A stretch of 64,000 bases of DNA from Chromobacterium rhizoryzae (GTDB lineage Bacteria > Pseudomonadota > Gammaproteobacteria > Burkholderiales > Chromobacteriaceae): the NCBI RefSeq assembly GCF_020544465.1, contig NZ_CP066126.1:124001-188000 (forward strand). Reading direction: 5' to 3'. Below, piece by piece: positions 52,547 to 60,402 of this stretch. The position numbers and the translations under genes are program-made. Position 1 is the stretch's first letter. Every line of letters starts with the position of its first letter. Below the pieces are notes generated by a model. The model was not told the DNA's origin and did not search any database. It worked only from the letters and a program-made list of their open reading frames with translations.

Positions 52547-53493
52547 GGGACGCCCTGATCCGCCGCGGCGTCTGGGCGCTGGCGGCGGCGCTGGCGCTGG
52601 CGTTCCTGCTGCTGGGCTCCGGCCTGGATTTCGATTACGTGATTCCCAACCGCCTGATCCGCCTGGCGGCGATGGGGGTGGCCGGCGTCTGCATCGCCGT
52701 GTCCGCGCTCACCTTCCAGACGCTGACCGGCAACCGCATCCTGACCCCGGCCATCATGGGCTACGAGGCGATCTACCTATTGCTGCAGGCGCTGCTGGTA
52801 TTGCTGCTGGGCGCGCAAAGCCTGGCGCTGCTGGGCCGCCACGGCAACGCGCTGCTGTCCATCGCGGTGATGCTGGCCTATTCCTGGGCCCTGCACCGCG
52901 CGCTGTTCCGCAAGGAGCGCAACGATCTCTATCTGCTGCTGCTGAGCGGCCTGGTGCTGACCATGGTGCTGGGCACTTTCACCCAGTTCATCCAGCTCAA
53001 GACCAGCCCCGGCGAGTTCGCCATCCTGCAGGGCTTCAGCTACGCCTCCTTCAACCGGATCCAGCCCGGGGCGCTGCTGTTCGCCGCGCTGCTCACCGCG
53101 GCCGCGGCCTGGCTGGTGCGCCGGCGGCTGGCGGTGCTGGACGTGCTGCTGCTGGGGCGAGAGCAGGCCATTTCCCTGGGCGTGGATTACCCCGGCAATG
53201 TGCGCATGCAGCTGGCGCTGATCGCGGTGCTGGCGGCGGTGTCCACCAGCCTGGTGGGGCCCACCGCCTTCATGGGCGTCTTCGTCGCCAACATCACTTA
53301 TGCGCTGGCGCGCACCTTCCGGCACCGGGTCACGCTGCCGCTGGCCTGCGCCGTCGCCATCACCATCTTTATTGCTGCCCAACTCCTGGTGGAGCAGCTG
53401 TTCAATTACAAAACCACCGTCAGCATTCTGGTCAACCTGGTGTGCGGGGCCTATTTCCTGGCGCTGATGGTGCGCAGCAGAGGACATGCATGA
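52531..53493 (+). CDS. FecCD-type ferri-siderophore permease (FatC-like)
   Basis: 320 aa. The usual helices and family motifs (MGVAGVCIAVSALTFQTLTG, RILTPAIMGYEAIYLLLQ, LVGPTAFMGVFVANITYALA). The permease fold with ILTPAIMGYE in place of the commoner EPxxLG is typical of FatC/VctG-type subunits. It overlaps the ATPase gene by 4 nt, so the importer is translated as a coupled unit. Confidence 0.9.
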   Translation: MEAQMRDALIRRGVWALAAALALAFLLLGSGLDFDYVIPNRLIRLAAMGVAGVCIAVSALTFQTLTGNRILTPAIMGYEAIYLLLQALLVLLLGAQSLALLGRHGNALLSIAVMLAYSWALHRALFRKERNDLYLLLLSGLVLTMVLGTFTQFIQLKTSPGEFAILQGFSYASFNRIQPGALLFAALLTAAAAWLVRRRLAVLDVLLLGREQAISLGVDYPGNVRMQLALIAVLAAVSTSLVGPTAFMGVFVANITYALARTFRHRVTLPLACAVAITIFIAAQLLVEQLFNYKTTVSILVNLVCGAYFLALMVRSRGHA

Positions 53494-54272
53494 TCACGCT
53501 TGAGCGCGTCTACAAAGCCTACGGCGACAAACAGGTGCTGCGCGACGTCAATCTCAGTTTTCCCTCCCGGCAAGTCACCTCGCTGATCGGCCCCAACGGC
53601 GCCGGCAAGAGCACGCTGCTGATGTCCGTCGCCCGGCTGCTGAAGCCCAGCGCCGGCCGCATTCTGATGGACGGCGAGGAGATAGAGCGGATTCCGCTGC
53701 GCAGCTACGCCAAGCGCGTGGCCACCTTGCGTCAGCACCCCAATATCGGCCTGCGCCTGACGGTGGAGGAGCTGGTGGGTTTCGGCCGCTTCCCCTACAG
53801 CCAGGGCCTGCTGAGCCGGGACGACCGCCGCGCGGTGGACGAGGCGCTGGCCTTCCTGGGCCTGCAGCCGCTGCGCGCCCGCTATCTGGACGAGCTCAGC
53901 GGCGGCCAGCGGCAGATGGCTTTTCTGGCGATGAGTATCGCCCAGCAGTCCGACTACCTGCTGCTGGACGAGCCGCTCAACAACCTGGACATGAAGCACG
54001 CGGTGCGCATCATGCAGGCGATACGCCGGCTGAGCGAGGAACAAGGCCGCACCGTGATCCTGGTGGTGCATGACATCAACTTCGCCGCCAATTACTCGGA
54101 CCACATCGTCGCGATGAAGGCGGGCGCGGTGCATGGCTGCGGCCCGGTGGCCGAGGTGGTCACCCAGGCGCGGCTGCGCGATCTCTACGGCCTGGCCGTG
54201 GACATCCTGCCCAGCGAGCGCGGCTTCGTCTGCAATTACTTCAATCCCTCACCCACTGGAGAAACCGTATGA
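53490..54272 (+). CDS. Ferri-siderophore ABC importer ATPase
   Basis: 260 aa from ATG 53490 (MITLERVYKAYGDKQVLRDV). Walker A GPNGAGKSTL near residue 34, Q-loop in LRQHPNIGLRLTVEELVGFG, signature LSGGQRQMAFLAMSIAQ, Walker B YLLLDEPLNNLD, H-loop VVHDINFAANYSD. It is of the FecE/FepC group and powers the FatDC-like permease. It ends 4 nt into the binding-protein gene. Confidence 0.92.
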   Translation: MITLERVYKAYGDKQVLRDVNLSFPSRQVTSLIGPNGAGKSTLLMSVARLLKPSAGRILMDGEEIERIPLRSYAKRVATLRQHPNIGLRLTVEELVGFGRFPYSQGLLSRDDRRAVDEALAFLGLQPLRARYLDELSGGQRQMAFLAMSIAQQSDYLLLDEPLNNLDMKHAVRIMQAIRRLSEEQGRTVILVVHDINFAANYSDHIVAMKAGAVHGCGPVAEVVTQARLRDLYGLAVDILPSERGFVCNYFNPSPTGETV

Positions 54273-55261
54273 GCATTCATAAGACGCCGCGCGCGCGCGC
54301 GGCCCTGCTGGCGCTGGCCGTGGCCGGCGGCTTGCTGGGCTGCGACGCCCGACAGGCCGCGCCGGAAGCGGCCGCCGCCGCGCCGGCGGCCCAGGCCGCC
54401 TACGCCCCGCTCACCGTCAAGCATGAGCTGGGCACCACCCAGATCAAGAAGCGGCCGGAGCGGGTGGTGGCCTTCGACATGAGCGAGCTGGACGCGCTGG
54501 ACCAGTTGGGCGCGCCGGTGGCGGGCATCTCCAAGGACTATGTGGCCGGCTTCCTGAAGAAGTACGAGCAGGACCCCAAGGTGATGGACGTGGGCACCAC
54601 CATCCAGCCCAATCTGGAACGGCTGCACGCGCTCAAGCCGGACCTGATCCTGATCTCGCCGCTGCAGGCGCAGAGCTATCCGGAGCTGAGCCGCATCGCG
54701 CCGACGCTGCATTACGACATCGACCTCAACAACCGCCCCGGCCATACCCTGGACACGGCCAAGGAGCATTTGCTGACCCTGGGCCGGATTTTGGGCAAGG
54801 AGGCGCTGGCGCGCGAGAAAGCCGGCGAGATCGACGCCAAGATCAAGCAGGTGCGCGAGGTGACCGCCGGCCGCCCGGAGAAGGCCTTGATCGTGCTGCA
54901 CAACAACGGGGCCTTCACCTCCTACGGCGTGCGCTCGCGCTACGGCTACATCTTTGACACCCTGGGCGTGAAGCCGGCCAGCAATGAGACCAATAGCGGC
55001 CTGCACGGCCAGCCCATCTCCAATGAGTTCATCCAGCAGGCGGACCCGGACATCTTGTACGTGATAGACCGCACCGCGGTGATGGAGCGGCGGCCAGCCC
55101 TGAATCTGAAAACCCTGGACAACCCGCTGCTGCGGCAGACCAAGGCCTGGCGCAAGGGCAAGGTGATCTTCGCCGACGCCGAAACCTGGTATCTGTGCAC
55201 CGCCAGCCTGAGCTGCCTGAACCGGATTGGGGATGAGGTGATCAAGGGCTATCGCAGCTGA
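54269..55261 (+). CDS. Siderophore-binding lipoprotein (FatB-like)
   Basis: 330 aa. N-terminal lipoprotein signal with lipobox LLGC (residues about 22-25), then an Ala/Pro-rich spacer and the periplasmic binding fold: VKHELGTTQIKKRPERVVAF, LKPDLILISPLQAQSYPELS, GRPEKALIVLHNNGAFTSYG. This is the FatB/YclQ-type sequence for catecholate or mixed siderophores. It captures ferri-siderophore in the periplasm for the FatCD-like permease. Last gene of the import run. Confidence 0.9.
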   Translation: MSIHKTPRARAALLALAVAGGLLGCDARQAAPEAAAAAPAAQAAYAPLTVKHELGTTQIKKRPERVVAFDMSELDALDQLGAPVAGISKDYVAGFLKKYEQDPKVMDVGTTIQPNLERLHALKPDLILISPLQAQSYPELSRIAPTLHYDIDLNNRPGHTLDTAKEHLLTLGRILGKEALAREKAGEIDAKIKQVREVTAGRPEKALIVLHNNGAFTSYGVRSRYGYIFDTLGVKPASNETNSGLHGQPISNEFIQQADPDILYVIDRTAVMERRPALNLKTLDNPLLRQTKAWRKGKVIFADAETWYLCTASLSCLNRIGDEVIKGYRS

Positions 55262-55359
55262 AAGCCGGTTTACGATCTTTGCTGCCGTGTTTTGAAATCC
55301 AGCGCGGTACGCGGAAAACCGCGCAGCCGATGTGTCCCGGCCCTTCAAGAGATTTCCGC

Positions 55360-55440
55360 GTGGGTATCGCTGCGCTCCTCCCACCCTACTGATGACGAGC
55401 AAGCTTGTGTAGGGTGGGAGGAGCCGTAGGCGATACCCAC
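55360..55440. repeat. Single copy of the GTGGGTATCGC palindromic repeat
   Basis: GTGGGTATCGCTGCGCTCCT, a loop GATGACGAGCAAGCTTGTG, and the inverted arm ending GGCGATACCCAC, a stem of about 30 bases with few mismatches. It lies 98 bases after the binding-lipoprotein stop and might end its transcript. It is the same repeat as the array at 44220. Confidence 0.85.
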
Positions 55441-55480
55441 CAGCGGTCTCTATGTTCACCAAGGTAGCTCTTGAAACCAG

Positions 55481-55552
55481 CTTTCATGATCTGCTGCGCG
55501 TCGTGAGGCGCGCGTTCAAAATGCTCCTACCCCTTGCACATTCCGCTTTCTC
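55481..55552 (-). repeat. Partial copy F of the dispersed inverted-repeat element
   Basis: TCATGATCTGCTGCGCGTCG through ACATTCCGCTTTCTC is half of the element in reverse orientation, joined directly to copy D. The remaining half is missing. Confidence 0.7.
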
Positions 55553-55694
55553 AGAACGTGTTTACGATCTCGCGAGCTAAGGCGAGACAAGGCGAAAACG
55601 ACCGAAAAAGCGGAATGTACGAGTGGTACATGAGCATTTTGAGGGCGTTTTCAACGCCGTATCGCCGACGCGCAGCAGATCGTTAACAGGTTCT
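55553..55694 (+). repeat. Dispersed inverted-repeat element, copy D
   Basis: Starts AGAACGTGTTTACGATCT and ends AGATCGTTAACAGGTTCT, so the 17-bp ends are almost perfect inverted repeats. Core AAAGCGGAATGTACGAGTGG and ACATGAGCATTTTGAG. It lies between the binding lipoprotein and the TonB receptor genes and is 142 bp long. Confidence 0.9.
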
Positions 55695-55771
55695 CAACGG
55701 TTTTCGCTCTTGCTCGCGTGACGTTGAACAAGCGCTAAGCCGGGCGCGAGTTGACTTGACGATGTGCTATC

Positions 55772-55789
55772 AAAAATGATTTTCATTTC
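55772..55789 (+). promoter_or_regulatory. Fur-like site before the TonB receptor gene
   Basis: AAAAATGATTTTCATTTC is a dyad close to the Fur box core. It lies about 75 bases before the receptor ATG, with TTGACT about 20 bases before it. Confidence 0.65.
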
Positions 55790-55864
55790 TATTTGAGGGT
55801 TTCGCACTTTGCTTCGGAATACATAGTGAAGTGAAACAATCTCCTCACGTAGAAAGGAATCTGG

Positions 55865-58099
55865 ATGTTGAGTCAGAAACGGTCGGCCTCCCCCATATCA
55901 ACTACACGCCGACTCGCGCCGCAATCCGCCTTCCCCCTGAATACGCTGCGCGCCGCCACCCATCTGGCCCTGATGGTGGGCTTTGGCGGCGCCGGCCTGA
56001 GCTTGGCGCCGGCGGCGCTGGCGGCGGACAATGCGCCGGCCCAGGCCAGCAACGGCGCGCCGGAACGGCTGGCGCCGGTGGTGGTGCAAGGCCGCCGCGT
56101 CTACGCCGGCGGCCAGCTGGCCACCGATAGCCGGGTGGGCGTGCTGGGCAATCTGGACGTGATGGACACGCCGTTCAGCACCATCAGCTACACCGAGGAC
56201 TATGTGGCCAACCAGCAGGCGCGCGAGATAGGCGCGCTGATCGGCGCCGCCGATCCCTCGGTTCACGTGGCCAGCAAGGGCACCATCCTCGAGAAATTCA
56301 ATATCCGCGGCTTCCCCACCTCGGCCAACGACATCACCTTCAACGGCCTGATCGGCATGGCGCCCAATCTGCGCGGCTCCACCGAGATGGCGGCGCGGGT
56401 GGAAGTGCTGAAGGGGCCGTCCACCCTGCTCAACGGCATGCCGCCGGAAGGCAGCCTGGGCGGCAGCGTCAACATCGTGCCCAAGCGCGCGGGCAACACG
56501 CCGCTGACCTCGGTCACCGCGACTTATGAGTCCGACAATATGCCCGGCGTGCACGTGGATGTGGGCCGGCGCTTTGGCGACAGGCAGCAGTGGGGCGTGC
56601 GCTTCAACGGCGTTTACCGCAACGGCGACACCGCGGTGGACAAGCAGAAACAGGGCATGAACCTGGCCTCGCTGGGCCTGGACTGGCGCGGAGAGCGCGC
56701 CCGCGTCTCGCTGGACCTTTACCGGCAGCGCGAAAAGATGGACGGCATCAATTACTTCGGCATCTTCTCCATCGCCCCCGGCGTGACCCAAGTGCCCACG
56801 CCCAAGAAAGGCGATTACCAGTTTGCGCCGGATTGGGCCACCAATACCAACACCACCCAGGTGGCCTTGTTGCGCGGCGAATACGAGCTGAGCGAGGCGC
56901 TGACCCTGTACGGCGCCTATGGCCATCGCAAGGCGGACTTCGACGCCACCATCACGCGCGACCGCTTGCTCAATAACGCCGGCGACCTCAGCGTGAGCGC
57001 GTTCCGCCTGATGAACGAGGGCACGCAGAAATCCGGCGAGGCCGGCGTGCGCGGTCATTTCGATACCGGCAAGATTCAGCATAAGTGGTCGCTGGCGGCC
57101 ACGCGCTTCAGCTCGGAGCGCAGCTACCGGGATGGAATGGGCCCCACCTTCAACACCAATTACTATGCGCCGTCCTTCGGGTCCATGCCGGCGTTCCGGT
57201 ATATGGGCAGGAGCGTTCAGGACAAGCTGGGCAGTATCGCCCTGGTGGATACGCTGTCCTTCATGGACGGCAAGGTGCAGTGGACGGTGGGCACGCGGCG
57301 TCAGAACGTGCAGAGCAGCAACTACGACGCCGCCGGCGCGCAAACCTCCAACTACGACCAAAGCCGCTGGTCCCCGGCCACCGCCTTGCTGGTCAAGCTT
57401 TCGGACCAGCTCTCGGTTTACGGCAACTATATCCAGGGCCTGAACCAGGGCGGCGTGGCGCCGGACACGGCCAAGAACGCCGGCGAAAGCCTGCAGCCGT
57501 ATCAGACCGAGCAGTACGAACTGGGCGCCAAGCTGGATTGGGGCGGCCTCACCCATAGCCTGAGCCTGTTCCAGATCGCCCGGCCCAGCGCTTACACCAG
57601 CCCGGACAGCAATGTCTTCGGCGTGTACGGCGAACAGCGCAACCGCGGCCTGGAGTGGAGCTTCTGGGGCGAGGCCAGCCGCGGCCTGCGTCTGATGGGC
57701 GGCGCGTCCTACACCAGGGCCGAGCTGACCAAGGCGCTGGACCCGGCGCACCTGGGCAAGCAGGCCTCCGGCGTGCCCAAGGTGATGGCCAAGCTGGGCG
57801 TGGAATACGATATCGCCGCCCTGCCGGGCCTGACCGCCACCGGCAACGCCCAGTACGTGGGCGAGCGCTTCGTCCGCGACAACAACCAGCTGTCCTTGCC
57901 GTCCTACACCACGTTTGACTTGGGCGCCCGTTACACCACCAAGCTGGCCGCCAAGGAAATCACCTTGCGCGCCTCGGTGCAAAACGTCGCCAACCGCGCC
58001 TACTGGGTGGGTTCGTGGAGCGGCGGCGACGGCAGCGGCTTGTCCGGCGGCCTGGGCGCGCCGCGCACCTTCCTGCTGTCCGGCACCGTGTCGTTCTGA
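55865..58099 (+). CDS. TonB-dependent ferri-siderophore receptor
   Basis: 744 aa. The ATG at 55865 follows AGGA. A signal peptide ends near AALA-ADNAP (residue about 54), unusually long in front. The plug domain follows (VDTPFS-like MDTPFSTISYTED, IRGFPTSANDITFNGLIG, RVEVLKGPSTLLNG, LGGSVNIVPKRAG), then a 22-strand barrel ending in Phe (FLLSGTVSF), as needed for outer-membrane assembly. No N-terminal signalling domain for FecR is evident, so it does not itself drive the ECF sigma factor. Place and length match FatA/BauA-type receptors. Confidence 0.93.
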   Translation: MLSQKRSASPISTTRRLAPQSAFPLNTLRAATHLALMVGFGGAGLSLAPAALAADNAPAQASNGAPERLAPVVVQGRRVYAGGQLATDSRVGVLGNLDVMDTPFSTISYTEDYVANQQAREIGALIGAADPSVHVASKGTILEKFNIRGFPTSANDITFNGLIGMAPNLRGSTEMAARVEVLKGPSTLLNGMPPEGSLGGSVNIVPKRAGNTPLTSVTATYESDNMPGVHVDVGRRFGDRQQWGVRFNGVYRNGDTAVDKQKQGMNLASLGLDWRGERARVSLDLYRQREKMDGINYFGIFSIAPGVTQVPTPKKGDYQFAPDWATNTNTTQVALLRGEYELSEALTLYGAYGHRKADFDATITRDRLLNNAGDLSVSAFRLMNEGTQKSGEAGVRGHFDTGKIQHKWSLAATRFSSERSYRDGMGPTFNTNYYAPSFGSMPAFRYMGRSVQDKLGSIALVDTLSFMDGKVQWTVGTRRQNVQSSNYDAAGAQTSNYDQSRWSPATALLVKLSDQLSVYGNYIQGLNQGGVAPDTAKNAGESLQPYQTEQYELGAKLDWGGLTHSLSLFQIARPSAYTSPDSNVFGVYGEQRNRGLEWSFWGEASRGLRLMGGASYTRAELTKALDPAHLGKQASGVPKVMAKLGVEYDIAALPGLTATGNAQYVGERFVRDNNQLSLPSYTTFDLGARYTTKLAAKEITLRASVQNVANRAYWVGSWSGGDGSGLSGGLGAPRTFLLSGTVSF

Positions 58100-58156
58100 G
58101 CATCCGCTTCGCGGACTCTGAGCCTTGCCCTGCCGGCCATGCGGGGCGTTTGACCG

Positions 58157-58180
58157 ACGCCGCGGCTTCCGCCGCGGCGT
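58157..58180. terminator. Bidirectional hairpin terminator
   Basis: Perfect 10-bp stem ACGCCGCGGC/GCCGCGGCGT with a 4-nt loop, between the receptor gene and the convergent small gene. Confidence 0.85.
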
Positions 58181-58188
58181 TGTCGCGT

Positions 58189-58503
58189 TTACATCACCTT
58201 GCAAATCAGCTTATGGGCGGCTTGCAACTCCTGCCGCACCGGCTCCAGCAGCGCCGCGATCTGCTCGCCGTTCAGCGTCTTGGTGTCCGGGCAGCTCAGC
58301 AGCAAGGACATCAGCGCTTGCAGGCTTTGGGTGGCGGAGTGAAAACGCAGCACGCTGCGGGTCAGGCCCTCGTCCACCTCCAGATAGCGGCGGTCCAGCT
58401 TGTGGCACAAGGCCTCCAGTTCCGGCCGGCCCTGGGCGTTGGCGCGCAGCTCTTGCAACAGGTCTTGCAGTTGCAGCAGGACCGGGGTGGCTTGGGCGTT
58501 CAT
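58189..58503 (-). CDS. Small helical protein, paralog of the gene at 35147
   Basis: 104 aa from ATG 58503, with GGGAGGAG upstream. About 60% identical to the 35147 protein (ATPVLLQLQDLLQELR, LDRRYLEVDEGLTR, LLEPVRQELQAAHK). A 21-codon frame upstream (MNIFNLHRRHPRF...) corresponds to the N-terminus of the 35147 gene but is out of frame here and overlaps the ATG (ATGA). So it is either a translationally coupled leader peptide or a broken N-terminus. Function unknown. Confidence 0.65.
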   Translation of the reverse strand: MNAQATPVLLQLQDLLQELRANAQGRPELEALCHKLDRRYLEVDEGLTRSVLRFHSATQSLQALMSLLLSCPDTKTLNGEQIAALLEPVRQELQAAHKLICKVM

Positions 58504-58728
58504 GGCCGCTCCTCCCTGACAGTGACAAAACGGGGATGCCGCCGGTGCAAATTAAATATATTCATTATGAGCTCCACAAAGATCTGCTCTAAGAAACGCC
58601 TGCGCGGCGCGGAGGACGCGGGCAGGCTCATGGCCGCGCTGTCGGGCGCGGCGCATGGCAGCCTGAGTGGGGAAGGCGGGAGCGTCAAGACGACAGCCGG
58701 GCCGGCCTTGGAACAGACTCTTTAGGCC

Positions 58729-59427
58729 TTACCAGCGCGCGCGCTTGAACAGGCTGAGCCGGTTGATGCGGAACAGCCGCGCCGGACGCTGCTTGCCGCC
58801 GAGGAATTCTTCGGTGGCTTCCAGAATGGCGGCCTCGTCCGCGTATTCGCCGGGCTTGGCGTCCGCCACCTTGATGCCCAAGCGGGAGCGGAAAGTGCCG
58901 CGGGACACGGTCTCGCCAAAAATCTGCTCGTAAGTGCGTTGCAGCTGGGTGAGGGTGAACCGTTCGGGTAGCAGCCAGCAGGGCAGGGTGGAGTAGCTGG
59001 CCTTGTTGCGCACCCGCTGCACCGCTTCCCGCACTTGCTCCGCGTGGTCGAAGGCCAGCTCCGGCAGCTGGTCCACATCGTAAAAGTGGAATACGCCGTC
59101 CCCGGCGTCCTGCAGTTGCTGCAGCGGGATCAGCGCCACGTGGGAGATGGCCACCGACCAGCCTCGCGGGTCGCGCCGCGGACCGGCGAAGGTGCGCAAC
59201 TGTTCCAGATAGCGCGGCTCCAGCCCTGTCTTGTCGCGCAGCACGCGCATGGCGGTGGCTTCGCAGCTGTCGTCCTTATCCACATGTACATAGCCGCCGG
59301 GCAGCGCCAGCTGGTGTTGGCAGGGGGCGTGGCTGCGGCGGTGCAGCGCCACTTGCAGGCCGGCGGCGCCCAGAGTGAGCAGGACAATGTCCACGCTGAC
59401 GGCGGGCGCGGGGCGCGAGGGGCTCAT
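58729..59427 (-). CDS. nrtR: NrtR: Nudix-related NAD-salvage regulator
   Basis: 232 aa from ATG 59427. The N-terminal Nudix-like domain (VSVDIVLLTLGAAGLQVALH, LPGGYVHVDKDDSCEATAMR) lacks a full Nudix box: the glutamates of REUXEE are replaced (RVLRDKTG), as expected for a ligand-sensing, non-hydrolytic NrtR. The C-terminal winged helix is ERFTLTQLQRTYEQIFGETV with RGTFRSRLG. It represses prs-nadV when ADP-ribose is low and is encoded divergently from them with two operators between. Confidence 0.9.
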   Translation of the reverse strand: MSPSRPAPAVSVDIVLLTLGAAGLQVALHRRSHAPCQHQLALPGGYVHVDKDDSCEATAMRVLRDKTGLEPRYLEQLRTFAGPRRDPRGWSVAISHVALIPLQQLQDAGDGVFHFYDVDQLPELAFDHAEQVREAVQRVRNKASYSTLPCWLLPERFTLTQLQRTYEQIFGETVSRGTFRSRLGIKVADAKPGEYADEAAILEATEEFLGGKQRPARLFRINRLSLFKRARW

Positions 59428-59467
59428 AGGAGGTCTCCGGTTTGGCTTTTCCAATATTTTCCGCCAT

Positions 59468-59488
59468 ATAGTTGCAAAACTCAACTAA
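59468..59488. promoter_or_regulatory. NrtR operator 1
   Basis: ATAGTTGC-AAAAC-TCAACTAA, a 21-bp dyad with two mismatches to the perfect operator 43 bp downstream. It lies 41 bases from the nrtR start, so it may serve autoregulation. Confidence 0.8.
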
Positions 59489-59510
59489 GTGAATTTATAC
59501 TGTGCGCATG

Positions 59511-59531
59511 TTAGTTGAAATTATCAACTAA
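59511..59531. promoter_or_regulatory. NrtR operator 2
   Basis: TTAGTTGA-AATTA-TCAACTAA, a perfect 8-bp dyad with a 5-nt centre, 30 bases before the prs start. Four turns (43 bp) separate the two operator centres. Confidence 0.88.
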
Positions 59532-59561
59532 GTAAGTCAACGCAGCGCAGGAGTCAGCATC

Positions 59562-60374
59562 ATGTTCAAGATTTTCGCGGATTCGCAGCAAGGCGGCAGC
59601 CAGCCGCTGGCCTTTCAGAGCACGGTGTTTCCCGGTGGGGAAGTGCAGGTGTCGGTGGAAGTGGACGCGCCGGCACAGGCCTTGCGCCTGCACGCCCATC
59701 TGCCGGACGCGCAAGCGGTGATGAGTTTGCTGATGCTGAGCGACGCGCTGCGTCGCGCTTACCCGGGCCGCCCGCTGGCCTTGCATCTGCCCTATGTGCC
59801 GTATGCGCGCCAGGACCGGGTGGCCAACCCGGGCGAGGCCTTGAGCGCCAAGGTGTTCTGCCAGCTGATCAATGCCCAAGGCTACAGCCGGGTGGTGATC
59901 CAGGACCCGCACAGCGATGTGGTGACCGCACTGTTGGACCGGGTGGAAGTGGAAGACCCGCTGCCGGCGCTGCGCCGGGTGCTGGAGCGAGTGGGCCCGG
60001 CGGCGCTGGTGGCGCCGGACGCCGGCGCGCGCAAGCGGGTGCTGAAGCTGGCGCGGGAGCTGGGCTGCGAGGCGGTGCTGGCGGACAAGGTGAGGGACAC
60101 CCAAAGCGGCCGCATCAGCGGCACCCAGGTGGCCGGCCCCTTGCCGGCGCTGCCCTTGCTGGTGGTGGACGATATCTGCGACGGCGGCCGCACCTTCACC
60201 GAGCTGGCCAAGGCGCTGCGCGCTCGCCAGCGGGAACAAGGTCTGGACGCGCCGCTGTACCTGTATGTGACCCACGGTATTTTCAGCCATGGCCTGGAGC
60301 CGCTGCTGGAACATTACCAGCAGGTATTCAGCCGTAACGACTGGACGGCGGATGTCCGCTGCCAGCTGGTTTGA
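59562..60374 (+). CDS. prs: Ribose-phosphate pyrophosphokinase of the NAD salvage operon
   Basis: 270 aa, shorter than housekeeping PRPP synthetase (about 315). Type I phosphoribosyltransferase fold: LHLPYVPYARQDRVANPGEA, IQDPHSDVV, VAPDAGARKRV and the PRPP loop LLVVDDICDGGRTF. It makes PRPP, the co-substrate for the nicotinamide phosphoribosyltransferase encoded 28 nt downstream. It follows the NrtR operator, so it is NrtR-regulated. The short form is typical of prs genes inside NAD-salvage operons. Confidence 0.9.
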   Translation: MFKIFADSQQGGSQPLAFQSTVFPGGEVQVSVEVDAPAQALRLHAHLPDAQAVMSLLMLSDALRRAYPGRPLALHLPYVPYARQDRVANPGEALSAKVFCQLINAQGYSRVVIQDPHSDVVTALLDRVEVEDPLPALRRVLERVGPAALVAPDAGARKRVLKLARELGCEAVLADKVRDTQSGRISGTQVAGPLPALPLLVVDDICDGGRTFTELAKALRARQREQGLDAPLYLYVTHGIFSHGLEPLLEHYQQVFSRNDWTADVRCQLV

Positions 60375-60402
60375 CTCACTTAATTTAGATAGGGAATCCA
60401 TC

